A stretch of DNA of 64,000 nt. Origin: Flavobacterium stagni (lineage in GTDB: Bacteria; Bacteroidota; Bacteroidia; Flavobacteriales; Flavobacteriaceae). The stretch covers positions 62,001 through 126,000 of the forward strand of contig NZ_SBKN01000002.1 in assembly GCF_004122105.1 (NCBI RefSeq). Reading direction: 5' to 3'. A model generated the notes under the pieces. That model saw only the letters and a list, made by a program, of their open reading frames with translations. It was not told the origin of the DNA and did no database searches. Shown here piece by piece: positions 24,425-32,923 of the stretch. How positions within the stretch are numbered: the stretch's first letter is position 1; each line of letters begins with the position of its first letter. A program made the translations under genes and the position numbers.

Positions 24425-25000
24425 TTTTCGGTACCGATCGTTCAAACCGCGTCCTTCCAGGATGAGTGGTTTTATTTTTTCCATCCGACTCACTTGCGTT
24501 TTTTCCTGTTTCGCTGTGGCGATGTATTCCAAAAATTCATTTTGCTTCGAAAGCGTAAACCCCTCAAAAGCCGTGCGTAAGGCAGCATCCTTAGCGAGTT
24601 CGGCATCGAGAAAAGCACATTCGATGCGTACTTTCTTCTCGGGTTTGATTGCAAGTCCGGCGCGTTCATTGGCGATAGCTTCATTCACGTAATGCAACAC
24701 GTTTTTTTCGTTAACATCCTCCCAACGGGTAAACCGCCATTGCCGGAGACCTTTCGTGACTCCTTCATTGGCATTCACCAGCACACCCAATTCGTCCTTC
24801 AAAAAAACACCGTTAAAAAACCAAATGGTAAAGTAATTTTTGAACCCGCCCAAGCCCAGCACATTCTTCCCGTTGAGCGTATATACAATTCCGCCCCATT
24901 TGGTCGTTTCCACCAACTCAGTCGTTGCAAGAATAGCCTTTAAGCCCTCAAGTTCCTGTTGCCAAAAGGCGTTGCGATTCCACGTTTTTTGTTCACTCAT
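24422..25000 (-). CDS. YdeI/OmpD-associated family protein (DUF1801 plus OmdA-like)
   Basis: 192 aa. The first part (about 12-115) matches DUF1801, a YdhG-like SCP fold: TTKWGGIVYTLNGKNVLGLGG, FTIWFFNGVFLKD and LRQWRFTRWEDV. The C-terminal part (about 130-190) matches the bacteriocin-protection YdeI/OmdA region: AFEGFTLSKQNEFLEYIATAKQEKTQVSRMEKIKPLI. The biochemical role is not known. Its ATG directly abuts an array of ATGAATT/ATGAGTT heptamers whose unit resembles the first bases of the gene itself (ATGAGTG). Confidence 0.82.
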   Translation of the reverse strand: MSEQKTWNRNAFWQQELEGLKAILATTELVETTKWGGIVYTLNGKNVLGLGGFKNYFTIWFFNGVFLKDELGVLVNANEGVTKGLRQWRFTRWEDVNEKNVLHYVNEAIANERAGLAIKPEKKVRIECAFLDAELAKDAALRTAFEGFTLSKQNEFLEYIATAKQEKTQVSRMEKIKPLILEGRGLNDRYRK

Positions 25001-25060
25001 AACTCATAATTCATAACTCATAATTCATAACTCATAATTCATAACTCATAATTCATAATT
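25001..25060. repeat. Heptanucleotide repeat array (AATTCAT / AACTCAT)
   Basis: Eight or more 7-base units with alternating AACTCAT and AATTCAT, directly joined to the start codon of the YdeI-like gene. On that gene's strand the units read ATGAGTT and ATGAATT, each with its own ATG and in a pattern continuing into the true start ATGAGTG. With repeat copy 4 it fills the left part of the 345-base gap up to 25345. Confidence 0.85.
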
Positions 25061-25066
25061 TCTTTT

Positions 25067-25158
25067 GGCCCCCGGCAAGCCGCCGCGCTTTCCGCTGTAT
25101 CTTTGCCTTCGCTAACGCTCCAGCAAAGGATGCCGCTGCAATCGCTGGTACGGGTTAC
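25067..25158 (+). repeat. Two-armed intergenic repeat element, copy 4
   Basis: G+C-rich non-coding block, the least degenerate copy. Left arm CTTTCCGCTGTATC, right arm GGATGCCGCTGCAATC, and between them the inverted repeat CTTTGC/GCAAAG enclosing CTTCGCTAACGCTCC. Copies at 1231, 2740 and 10051 share arms. The two arms are themselves similar and in the same direction, so direct repeats flank an inverted repeat. The rest of the gap, 25159-25282, shows nothing I can name. Confidence 0.65.
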
Positions 25159-25282
25159 TGCTAAAATACAGGTTTTTATTAAAGGTTTCCATTTCGGTGA
25201 TAAAAAGCAAATAGATCGTTAACCAAAGTATAAACGGTTTTTTGCTTAGGTTGATTCACCGCAATGTGATTTAGCTTGTATA

Positions 25283-25316
25283 TAAAAAAACGCAACGAGT
25301 TGAATCGTTGCGTTGT
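25283..25316 (-). terminator. Terminator of the outer-membrane protein gene
   Basis: AACGCAACGA/TCGTTGCGTT, a perfect 10-bp stem with a 6-base loop, followed on the minus strand by seven T. Confidence 0.9.
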
Positions 25317-25345
25317 ATGATAGTTTTCTATTTAGGTTTTTGTAA

Positions 25346-26161
25346 TTACCCTTTTTTTCTCAACCACCCTTTCTTCGGACTCACATTTAAACTCAATCCA
25401 TAAAAGTTATTGCGAATGATGAAATCTCCCGTTTTGCTTGGGCTGTTCTGTAAATTATTGATATGATATTCTCCTTCTACATAGTCTGGAAATAAACTAT
25501 TATTAATGAAAAAGGAGAGGTCAATTAAAGCCCATTTGCTTTTGTGTTGAATTCCCATAGCTAGTTCATATGAAAAGTTGATTGCTTGATGACCATTGGA
25601 ATAAGCATCATAAATCAAAACTTCTTGACCTTGTTGATTGTCAATGTTAATCAAGGTGATGACTTCATCATTTGCTCCAGTGATTAAATTTAAGTTTAAT
25701 CCAGCACCAAACGTTAGATTGAATTTTTGATTCAATTTTAAATAGTAATCGGTTTTTATTGGAATGGAGATAATAAATTGATTGTAGGGATCGAACTGAG
25801 TCAGTAAATAATCCACATTACCCAATTCAGCATTGTCGATATTCAAATCAAACTTGGGTATGAATTCTTTGGCGATCACTCCGGTTTTAAAATTAAAATT
25901 ACCCGATTGCGCAAAATTGTAGTAAAACCCAAACTGGTACGAAAAGTCATTGGTGAATTGCATGCTGGGGTAGGTCGATCCGTCACGATTCCAAGCATCA
26001 CTTTTTTTAAGGATGGATGGTTGAAACACAAAACTAAGTTTGGAGTACTGTTTGTGAAAAAGGTTCTCGGCCTCTTGGGCGTAACCTAAATTGGCCAGAA
26101 ATACAAAGTAAAGAATCCAGAAACAGTTAGGAACAAGGCGAATAAATTTTAACATCATCAT
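25346..26161 (-). CDS. Predicted outer-membrane beta-barrel protein
   Basis: 271 aa from the first of three consecutive ATG codons at 26161. The open frame continues to a TTG at 26188, but a -7-like box overlaps there. A signal peptide ends near ILYFVFLANLGYAQ. The mature part alternates hydrophobic and polar residues like a small barrel: FQFGFYYNFAQSGNFNFKTG-type strands, LTFGAGLNLNLITG, FSYELAMGIQHKSKWALIDL and a final FYGLSLNVSP. It resembles the PorT/OmpA-barrel group loosely, but I cannot assign a family or role. It is monocistronic. Confidence 0.7.
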   Translation of the reverse strand: MMMLKFIRLVPNCFWILYFVFLANLGYAQEAENLFHKQYSKLSFVFQPSILKKSDAWNRDGSTYPSMQFTNDFSYQFGFYYNFAQSGNFNFKTGVIAKEFIPKFDLNIDNAELGNVDYLLTQFDPYNQFIISIPIKTDYYLKLNQKFNLTFGAGLNLNLITGANDEVITLINIDNQQGQEVLIYDAYSNGHQAINFSYELAMGIQHKSKWALIDLSFFINNSLFPDYVEGEYHINNLQNSPSKTGDFIIRNNFYGLSLNVSPKKGWLRKKG

Positions 26162-26312
26162 TTGGTTTTGGTACGACCCTAATCGCAAAGATGTAATTGT
26201 ATTAGGGCTGTATGGTGGTTACTAATTGATTACAAGAATACAAATTTTTTTTCTGGTTGAAAGAAGATGAATGGCGAATCTTTTCACTGACAAAGACAAT
26301 AGCATTGTTCTG

Positions 26313-26879
26313 TTAAGAGTCTAAATGCTTTTTATTTCTCCTTTCGAAACTTGATAAAACAGCCAACACCACCAGCGTAATAAACACCATATAAAAGCCC
26401 CACTTCAATTGCTGCAATTCCTCCAACGTTTTGTCATAAACCCATAGCCCAACGGCGGTTACAAGCAAGGCAATGTTGATCAACGAAATCCTGAAAACAC
26501 TTGCAAAACGTTGCCGAACAGCATGATAACATAGCAATACGGTAAACAATACTACGCCCGTAAAACAAAGAAACGGATAGGTGCCCCGTTCCTTTAAATC
26601 GGCTACAGTATCTATTTGAAAGCTTTTCAAAGCAATTTCATACGTCGTAAAAGTCCATTCGGCTCGTGCCGCATCCCAGCCAACTTGTGTAGCATTCCCC
26701 TTTTCTTTCCATAAATGGGTAGGTTTGATTTGTTCTGTTTTGGAGGGAGCTGCAGGTTCCAACTGGCGTGTTTCCTGATGCCTCCTTTTCAATAACGAAG
26801 CATCCGAACACATTTGAAAACAGGGAAAAGTAAAGCTTATAAATAAAGAAAACGAAAGGAGTGGGATGGCTTTTTTCAT
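26313..26879 (-). CDS. Membrane protein of unknown function
   Basis: 188 aa. A signal peptide or first helix covers about residues 1-20. A soluble loop (about 21-100) follows, with HLWKEKGNATQVGWDAARAEW. Then come three membrane helices near 103-120 (FLCFTGVVLFTVLLCYHAV), 128-146 (VFRISLINIALLVTAVGLWV) and 158-176 (WGFYMVFITLVVLAVLS). It ends in a basic tail. I do not recognise the family. There is no obvious partner; the pepT gene lies downstream on the same strand after a gap of about 180 bases with a terminator for pepT on its far side. Confidence 0.65.
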   Translation of the reverse strand: MKKAIPLLSFSLFISFTFPCFQMCSDASLLKRRHQETRQLEPAAPSKTEQIKPTHLWKEKGNATQVGWDAARAEWTFTTYEIALKSFQIDTVADLKERGTYPFLCFTGVVLFTVLLCYHAVRQRFASVFRISLINIALLVTAVGLWVYDKTLEELQQLKWGFYMVFITLVVLAVLSSFERRNKKHLDS

Positions 26880-27006
26880 GGCGAGTTGATTTAATTTTTA
26901 TTTGAGGATTAGTCTTTTCTTTTCCAATTATGATGCCAACGCTTTTTCAATTTTCGACATAGTGGACATTTCTAGTCGGAGTAAATACTTTTTTAAAATA
27001 GTTCCA

Positions 27007-27037
27007 CAAAAAAACGGCGCACTACCGTACGCCGTTA
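27007..27037 (-). terminator. Terminator of pepT
   Basis: On the minus strand AACGGCG/CGCCGTT form a 7-bp stem with a 10-base loop and seven T, 22 bases after the pepT stop. Confidence 0.85.
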
Positions 27038-27058
27038 CTTTTATTTATGTTGATAGAT

Positions 27059-28306
27059 TTACTCAAATTTCGTCGTTGCCGTTAACTCCGCAATCTTCAC
27101 AATCACGTCCACCGCTTTTTGCATGCTTTCTACGGGTACGTATTCGTATTTGCCGTGGAAATTGTGGCCGCCTGCAAAGATGTTCGGGCAGGGGAGTCCC
27201 ATGTACGACAAACGCGATCCGTCCGTGCCGCCACGAATGGGTTTAATCAAGGGTTCGATTCCCAACTCGCGCATCGCCTGCTCCGCCAAATCCACAATAA
27301 AGTACATCGGTTCGACTTTTTCCCGCATGTTGTAGTACTGGTCTTTCACCTCGGCAATACAAATATCTTCGCCAAACTGTGCCGCAAAACGCGCGTTGAT
27401 GTCGGCCGCAATTTGTAGTACCATGGCCTTGCGCGCTTCAAACTTCGCCCGGTCATGGTCGCGGATAATCAGCTCCAAATGGGTTTCTTCCAAACTACCG
27501 GTCAAGCCCGTCACGTGGAAAAAGCCTTCGTAACCTTCCGTTTCTTGTGGGATTTCGTGTTTCGGTAAGGCATTAATAAAATCGTTGGCAATCAACATGG
27601 AGTTGATCATCTTGCCTTTGGCATAACCCGGGTGCACGCTTTTTCCTTTGAAGGTAATTTTCGCACCCGCCGCGTTGAAGTTCTCATACTCCAATTCGCC
27701 CAACTGACTCCCGTCCATCGTATAGGCCCATTGCGCGCCAAATTGCTCCACGTCAAAAAAGTCGGCACCACGGCCAATTTCCTCATCCGGCGTAAAACCG
27801 ACGCGAATTTTCCCGTGTTTGATTTCAGGGTGTTGCACCAAGTATTCCATCGCGGTTACAATCTCTGTAAGTCCGGCTTTGTCGTCGGCACCCAACAAGG
27901 TGAGTCCGTTGGTGGTAATCAAGGTTTGTCCTTTGTACAACAACAAATCTTCAAAATAAGAGGGCGAAAGCACGATATTCTTTTCGGCATTCAACACGAT
28001 GTCACCACCGTCGTAATTGTGTACAATTTGTGGCGTTACGCCTTTACCTGTAAAATCGGGCGAAGTATCGTAATGTGACACAAAGCCGATGGTCGGTACC
28101 TCATGGTCCACATTCGAAGGAAGGGTACCCATCACATAGCCTTTTTCATCGATGGTGACTTCGGTGAGTCCGATGTTTTGTAATTCTTGCACCAGTAAGT
28201 TGGCCAAGTCAAATTGTTTGGCGGTACTGGGTGTCGTCGGTGAGTTGGCATCCGACTCGGTATCGATCGTGACGTAGCTGATAAAGCGGTCAATGATATG
28301 TTGCAT
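27059..28306 (-). CDS. pepT: Peptidase T (tripeptide aminopeptidase)
   Basis: 415 aa from the ATG at 28306 ([19 protein letters not shown]); the open frame extends upstream through the promoter. Cytosolic M20 zinc aminopeptidase that removes the N-terminal residue of tripeptides. Metal ligands and catalytic residues are visible in [12 protein letters not shown] (His and Asp), [14 protein letters not shown] (bridging Asp), [15 protein letters not shown] (catalytic Glu pair) and, near the end, [20 protein letters not shown] and [19 protein letters not shown]. Length equals the family norm of about 410. Flanked by terminators on both sides, so monocistronic. Confidence 0.96.
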   Translation of the reverse strand: MQHIIDRFISYVTIDTESDANSPTTPSTAKQFDLANLLVQELQNIGLTEVTIDEKGYVMGTLPSNVDHEVPTIGFVSHYDTSPDFTGKGVTPQIVHNYDGGDIVLNAEKNIVLSPSYFEDLLLYKGQTLITTNGLTLLGADDKAGLTEIVTAMEYLVQHPEIKHGKIRVGFTPDEEIGRGADFFDVEQFGAQWAYTMDGSQLGELEYENFNAAGAKITFKGKSVHPGYAKGKMINSMLIANDFINALPKHEIPQETEGYEGFFHVTGLTGSLEETHLELIIRDHDRAKFEARKAMVLQIAADINARFAAQFGEDICIAEVKDQYYNMREKVEPMYFIVDLAEQAMRELGIEPLIKPIRGGTDGSRLSYMGLPCPNIFAGGHNFHGKYEYVPVESMQKAVDVIVKIAELTATTKFE

Positions 28307-28325
28307 AGTTGGAAATTTTGTGTCA

Positions 28326-28333
28326 CAAATATA
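28326..28333 (-). promoter_or_regulatory. -7 box of pepT
   Basis: TATATTTG on the minus strand, exact TAnnTTTG match; start near 28321, leader of about 15 bases. Confidence 0.6.
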
Positions 28334-28368
28334 ACAAATCGGGGAGGAGCTGCGGTGGATTTTGGGCA

Positions 28369-28402
28369 AAAAAAATCCCCGCATCGGTGGATACGGGGAA
28401 GA
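28369..28402 (-). terminator. Terminator of secA
   Basis: On the minus strand TCCCCG/CGGGGA with neighbouring T-A pairs and a loop of about 12 bases, followed by eight T, 20 bases after the secA stop. Confidence 0.85.
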
Positions 28403-28421
28403 TTTTTCGAGTGGTAATGTA

Positions 28422-31400
28422 TTATTCGTTTACGATAACCCATTCGCCTGTAGCAATCATCGATTCGGCTTTTTTGTACTTCATCGATTCGGTTTTGCCA
28501 CTTAAAATATGTTTGATGGTAACGGTATCGTTACGGTTAATTTTTGGCATTTCGCGCACTACCGTTTCCGTGCGTTGCGGTTGGGTTTCTTGCTGCGCTT
28601 GAGCATTGTTTTCCGCTACTTCATTTTCGTTACGCGATTCGGTGTACTGCTCGCGTGGACGGTCCTCGATGCGCGCTTCGTGAATTTCTTGCGACACTTG
28701 TTGTTGGGGTAAATCGCCTTTGAACAAGAACGAAATCACTTCTTTATTCACAGCATTCAACATTGTACGGAACAAGTTGAAGGCTTCCAATTTATAAATC
28801 AACAACGGGTCTTTTTGTTCGTGAACCGCCAACTGCACCGACGTTTTCAATTCGTCCATTTTGCGCAAGTGTTTTTTCCAGGCTTCGTCCACAATAGCTA
28901 AGGTGATGTTCTTTTCAAAATCAGCCACCAATTGTGCACCTTGCGTTTCGTAGGCCTTTTTCAAGTCGGTCACCACATTCAAGGATTTGATACCATCGGT
29001 AAACGGTACCACGATACGCTCAAATTGGTTCCCCGGATTCTCGTATACATTCGCGATAATCGGGAAGGCTTCACGGGCAGAACGTTCGCATTTCTCTGTA
29101 TAATATTGGTACGCCGCTTTGTAGAGACGACCTGTAATTTCCATTTCGTTTAATTTCTCAAATTCACTTTGCGTAATCGGCGAAGTGATGGAGAAGTAGC
29201 GAATAATTTCAAATTCAAAGTTTTTAAAATCGTTCACCCCTTTGTTGTCGGCTACAATCACTTCACAGGTATCGTACAACATGTTCACGATATCCAGTTT
29301 CAAACGTTCCCCGTGTAAGGCGTGACGACGGCGTTTGTACACCACTTCACGTTGCGCATTCATCACGTCATCGTATTCCAACAAACGTTTACGAACTCCA
29401 AAGTTGTTTTCTTCTACTTTTTTCTGGGCACGTTCGATCGACTTCGTCATCATCGAGTGTTGGATCACTTCCCCTTCTTTCAAGCCCATACGGTCCATGA
29501 TTTTGGCCACACGCTCCGAACCGAAAAGACGCATCAAGTTATCTTCTAACGATACATAGAATTGCGAACTTCCTGGATCCCCTTGACGACCAGAACGACC
29601 GCGTAACTGACGGTCTACACGACGCGAATCGTGACGCTCTGTACCGATGATGGCCAAACCACCTGCAGCTTTTACTTCAGGCGTCAACTTAATGTCGGTT
29701 CCACGTCCAGCCATGTTGGTGGCAATGGTTACGACCCCTGGTTTACCTGCTTCGGCAACGATATCGGCTTCTTTTTTGTGCAATTTCGCATTCAAGACGT
29801 TGTGCGCAATGTTGCGAATTTTCAACATACGACTCAACAATTCCGAGATTTCAACCGAAGTGGTACCGATCAAAACAGGGCGACCTTCTTGCGAAATTTT
29901 CACCACATCTTCAATGATGGCATTGTATTTTTCACGCACAGAACGGTAGATCAAATCGTCTTTATCGATACGTGAAATTCCACGGTTCGTCGGAATCTCA
30001 ACAACGTCTAATTTGTAGATTTCCCAGAACTCGCCGGCTTCCGTTACAGCGGTACCGGTCATCCCTGCCAACTTGTTGTACATACGGAAGTAGTTCTGTA
30101 ACGTAATCGTAGCAAAGGTTTGCGTAGCCGCTTCAATGGTCACATTTTCTTTCGCTTCAATCGCTTGGTGTAAACCATCGGAGTAGCGACGACCGTCCAT
30201 GATACGACCCGTTTGTTCGTCAACGATTAAAATTTTATTGTCCATGATCACGTATTCCACGTCTTTTTCAAACAAGGTGTACGCTTTCAATAATTGGGTT
30301 AAGGTGTGAATACGCTCACTTTTTACCCCGAAATCTTGGAACAAACGCTCGCGGGCTTCCGCTTCTTGGTCCTTGTCCAAATTCATTTTTTCGATGTTGG
30401 CGATTTCAGTTCCGATATCCGGTAATACGAAGAAATCGTCAGAGGTATCTTGGGATAGGAATTTGATACCGTTATCGGTCAATTCCACTTGGTTATTTTT
30501 TTCTTCAATCACGAAATACAACGCTTCATCCACTTTGTGCATTTCGCGGTTGTTGTCTTGCATGTATTGGTTTTCCGTTTTTTGCAACAATTGTTTTACA
30601 CCTTCTTCACTCAAGAATTTGATCAACGCTTTGTTTTTTGGAAGCGCACGGTAAGCACGCAACAATTGGAAACCGCCGTCTTTGGCATTGCCTTCTTTGA
30701 TTAATTTTTTAGCTTCCGCTAAGAAACCATTTGCCAATTGACGTTGCAGGTTGTATAAGTTTTCGATTTTTGGTTTTAATTCGTTGAACTCGTGACGATC
30801 GCCATCAGGAACCGGTCCTGAGATGATCAACGGTGTACGTGCGTCGTCGATTAATACGGAGTCCACCTCGTCGACAATCGCATAATTGTGTTTGCGTTGA
30901 ACCAAATCTTCGGGCGAGTGCGCCATGTTATCACGAAGGTAGTCGAAACCAAACTCGTTGTTAGTTCCATAAGTGATGTCGGCATTATACGCTTTACGAC
31001 GGGCAGCGGTGTTGGGCGAGTGGTTATCGATACAATCAACAGTCAATCCGTGGAATTCGAATAAAGGCGCTTTCCAAGTGCTGTCACGTTTAGCAAGGTA
31101 GTCGTTCACGGTCACTAAGTGTACGCCATTTCCAGTCAAGGCATTCAAGTACAACGGAAGGGTAGCTACTAAGGTTTTTCCTTCCCCGGTTTGCATCTCT
31201 GAAATTTTTCCTTGGTGCAATACGATACCCCCGATCAACTGTACATCGTAGTGGATCATGTCCCAAGTAATTTCTTTTCCAGCCGCATTCCACGAGTTAG
31301 CCCAAACGGCTTGATCACCTTCTAGGGTAACATAGGCCTTGGAACCCGAAAATTCGCGGTCCATAGGCGAAGCGGTTACGGTAATGGATGTGTTTTCTTT

Positions 31401-31769
31401 GAAACGTTTTGCCGTTTCTTTCACCACAGCAAAAGCTTCGGGTAAAATATCGTTAAGTGTTTTTTCTGAAGCTTCGTAGGCTTCTTTTTCTAACGCATCG
31501 ATTTTGTTGTATAGGTCTTCACGAGCATCGATATCCTGTGTAGCTTCGGCGTCGGCTTTAAGTTTGCTGATTTCTTCATCAAATTTAGCGCGAGCGTCTT
31601 TGATTTTGGCTTTGAATTCAGCGGTTTTCGCACGCAATTGATCGTGGGAGAGTCCGGTCAACGAACCTTCCATCGCTTTGATTTTCGCTACAATAGGTTG
31701 GATTGCTTTAATATCTTTTTCGGATTTATCTCCGACAAACATTTTAAGTATGCTGTTAATGATACTCAT
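28422..31769 (-). CDS. secA: Preprotein translocase ATPase SecA, long flavobacterial form
   Basis: 1115 aa, compared with 901 in E. coli. Motor that drives unfolded proteins through SecYEG. Seen: the Walker A region [19 protein letters not shown] (about 192-210), [10 protein letters not shown], Walker B with [19 protein letters not shown], an insertion after it (about 325-470) that lengthens the protein, then [26 protein letters not shown], and [18 protein letters not shown]. The usual C-terminal CxCxSGxx(C/H)C zinc tail is missing. Instead there is a Gln/Glu-rich linker and an end segment [15 protein letters not shown] ... GEWVIVNE, as in other Flavobacteria. A promoter with a 5' hairpin lies upstream. 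Confidence 0.98.
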   Translation of the reverse strand: MSIINSILKMFVGDKSEKDIKAIQPIVAKIKAMEGSLTGLSHDQLRAKTAEFKAKIKDARAKFDEEISKLKADAEATQDIDAREDLYNKIDALEKEAYEASEKTLNDILPEAFAVVKETAKRFKENTSITVTASPMDREFSGSKAYVTLEGDQAVWANSWNAAGKEITWDMIHYDVQLIGGIVLHQGKISEMQTGEGKTLVATLPLYLNALTGNGVHLVTVNDYLAKRDSTWKAPLFEFHGLTVDCIDNHSPNTAARRKAYNADITYGTNNEFGFDYLRDNMAHSPEDLVQRKHNYAIVDEVDSVLIDDARTPLIISGPVPDGDRHEFNELKPKIENLYNLQRQLANGFLAEAKKLIKEGNAKDGGFQLLRAYRALPKNKALIKFLSEEGVKQLLQKTENQYMQDNNREMHKVDEALYFVIEEKNNQVELTDNGIKFLSQDTSDDFFVLPDIGTEIANIEKMNLDKDQEAEARERLFQDFGVKSERIHTLTQLLKAYTLFEKDVEYVIMDNKILIVDEQTGRIMDGRRYSDGLHQAIEAKENVTIEAATQTFATITLQNYFRMYNKLAGMTGTAVTEAGEFWEIYKLDVVEIPTNRGISRIDKDDLIYRSVREKYNAIIEDVVKISQEGRPVLIGTTSVEISELLSRMLKIRNIAHNVLNAKLHKKEADIVAEAGKPGVVTIATNMAGRGTDIKLTPEVKAAGGLAIIGTERHDSRRVDRQLRGRSGRQGDPGSSQFYVSLEDNLMRLFGSERVAKIMDRMGLKEGEVIQHSMMTKSIERAQKKVEENNFGVRKRLLEYDDVMNAQREVVYKRRRHALHGERLKLDIVNMLYDTCEVIVADNKGVNDFKNFEFEIIRYFSITSPITQSEFEKLNEMEITGRLYKAAYQYYTEKCERSAREAFPIIANVYENPGNQFERIVVPFTDGIKSLNVVTDLKKAYETQGAQLVADFEKNITLAIVDEAWKKHLRKMDELKTSVQLAVHEQKDPLLIYKLEAFNLFRTMLNAVNKEVISFLFKGDLPQQQVSQEIHEARIEDRPREQYTESRNENEVAENNAQAQQETQPQRTETVVREMPKINRNDTVTIKHILSGKTESMKYKKAESMIATGEWVIVNE

Positions 31770-31790
31770 GGTATAATAATTTAGTTTTTG

Positions 31791-31802
31791 CCCCTTTCGG
31801 GG
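31791..31802 (-). promoter_or_regulatory. GNRA hairpin at the 5' end of the secA mRNA
   Basis: On the minus strand CCCC-GAAA-GGGG forms a perfect stem with a GNRA tetraloop. Given the -7 box at 31814-31807, it would sit at or within a base or two of the 5' end of the transcript, 22 bases before the ATG. Confidence 0.55.
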
Positions 31803-31806
31803 TGTG

Positions 31807-31814
31807 CAAATTTA
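31807..31814 (-). promoter_or_regulatory. -7 box of secA
   Basis: TAAATTTG on the minus strand, exact TAnnTTTG match; predicted start near 31802. Confidence 0.65.
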
Positions 31815-31817
31815 AAC

Positions 31818-31841
31818 AAAAAAAAAGCCCCAAATGAGACT
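31818..31841 (-). terminator. Terminator of the DUF2795 gene
   Basis: On the minus strand GTCTC/GGGGC (with two G.U pairs) and an ATTT loop, followed by nine T. It separates the DUF2795 gene from the secA promoter. Confidence 0.6.
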
Positions 31842-31869
31842 TTTTTTCAGTTGTGAATGTTTTTATTTC

Positions 31870-32091
31870 TTAGTATTCGTCCTCGTTCCACAGATAATCT
31901 TCATCCGTAGGGTAATCTGGCCAAATTTCTTCCATAGACTCGTAAATTTCGCCTTCGTCTTCGATGGATTGAAGGTTTTCAACCACCTCAAGAGGCGCTC
32001 CGGTTCTGATGGCAAAATCGATTAATTCATCTTTAGTAGCAGGCCACGGTGCATCACTTAAATACGATGCTAATTCTAATGTCCAATACAT
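31870..32091 (-). CDS. DUF2795 small acidic protein
   Basis: 73 aa. Matches DUF2795: MYWTLELASYLSDAPWPATKDELIDFAIRTGAPLEVVENLQ, a small helical domain, followed by an acidic tail, IEDEGEIYESMEEIWPDYPTDEDYLWNEDEY. Highly acidic overall and cytosolic. Function is not known; in Bacteroidota a copy is regularly found upstream of secA or near cobalamin adenosyltransferase, as here. It has its own terminator. Confidence 0.85.
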   Translation of the reverse strand: MYWTLELASYLSDAPWPATKDELIDFAIRTGAPLEVVENLQSIEDEGEIYESMEEIWPDYPTDEDYLWNEDEY

Positions 32092-32245
32092 CTTCTTTCG
32101 ATTTTTAGATTTACTGCAAAAATAAATTTTTAACTGAAAAAGTCAAGTAAAAATTGATTTATTTTAATTTAAAAGTTAAGAACGTAAAAAAGTGGGTTTT
32201 CACGGGACTTGCGACTTGATTTTTATTCAAAACAAAGGTTGAAAA

Positions 32246-32815
32246 CTACTTTCTCGGTATCCAAGGTGTTTCCTCGGCGTTCAAGTCAAGGGACAACTTC
32301 CGTGCCAACACAAAAAGGTAGTCAGAAAGTCGGTTCAAGTACTTAATTACAAGCGAATCTGTCGGTTCGATGTCATTCAAATGCACCGCTAAACGCTCGG
32401 CTCTACGGCATACACAGCGCGCTACATGACAATATGACACCGTGGTATGCCCACCCGGTAACACAAAGTGTGTCATGGGCGGTAATTCGGCATCCATTTT
32501 ATCCATTTCCATCTCCAAATAGTCGATATCCGCTTCGGTGATACCTAAGTTTTGCAAACGTTTTTCTCCGTTTTTCAACACTTCTTTCGCGGGTGGTGTG
32601 GCCAAAATCGCCCCAACCGTAAACAAACGGTCTTGCACTTCGACCAAAACGGCTTTGTACAAGGGATTCATTTCTTGATCGCGCACGAGTCCGATGTAAC
32701 TATTGAGTTCGTCCACCGTACCATAACTTTCAATACGAATATGGTGTTTGGGAACGCGGTCTCCACCAAATAGGGAAGTAGTTCCAGCATCCCCAGTTTT
32801 TGTATATACTTTCAT
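32246..32815 (-). CDS. Cob(I)alamin adenosyltransferase, PduO type
   Basis: 189 aa from the ATG at 32815; a TTG seven codons upstream is in frame but lies before the conserved start MKVYTKTGDAGTTSLFGGDRV, which binds ATP. Transfers adenosyl from ATP to cob(I)alamin, making coenzyme B12. The rest of the active site is GTVDELNSYIGL near 40, then LPGGHTTVSYCHVARCVCRRAER (family motif with Arg and Glu) and IKYLNRLSDYLFVLARK. It would supply B12 to enzymes such as methylmalonyl-CoA mutase; no cobalamin riboswitch is seen upstream. Confidence 0.93.
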   Translation of the reverse strand: MKVYTKTGDAGTTSLFGGDRVPKHHIRIESYGTVDELNSYIGLVRDQEMNPLYKAVLVEVQDRLFTVGAILATPPAKEVLKNGEKRLQNLGITEADIDYLEMEMDKMDAELPPMTHFVLPGGHTTVSYCHVARCVCRRAERLAVHLNDIEPTDSLVIKYLNRLSDYLFVLARKLSLDLNAEETPWIPRK

Positions 32816-32873
32816 AGCTGCTTTCGCTTTTTTCAATCGTTTTCAAAAGTAACAAAAAGGCCCGACTAATAAT

Positions 32874-32905
32874 TAAAAAAGCTGTCTTTTTAGGGACAGC
32901 TTTAT
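32874..32905 (-). terminator. Terminator of the M16 peptidase gene
   Basis: On the minus strand AAAGCTGTC/GACAGCTTT with an 8-base loop and T tract, 19 bases after the peptidase stop. Confidence 0.85.
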
Positions 32906-32923
32906 GATTAGGAAGGTTCGGAA

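Noticed and set aside
26162-26188. TTG start nine codons upstream for the outer-membrane protein gene
   Set aside because: A -7-like box overlaps it, and three ATG codons at 26155-26161 precede a normal signal peptide.
27632-28078. 148-residue plus-strand frame opposite pepT
   Set aside because: Shadow of pepT; pepT has full catalytic motifs and normal length on the minus strand.
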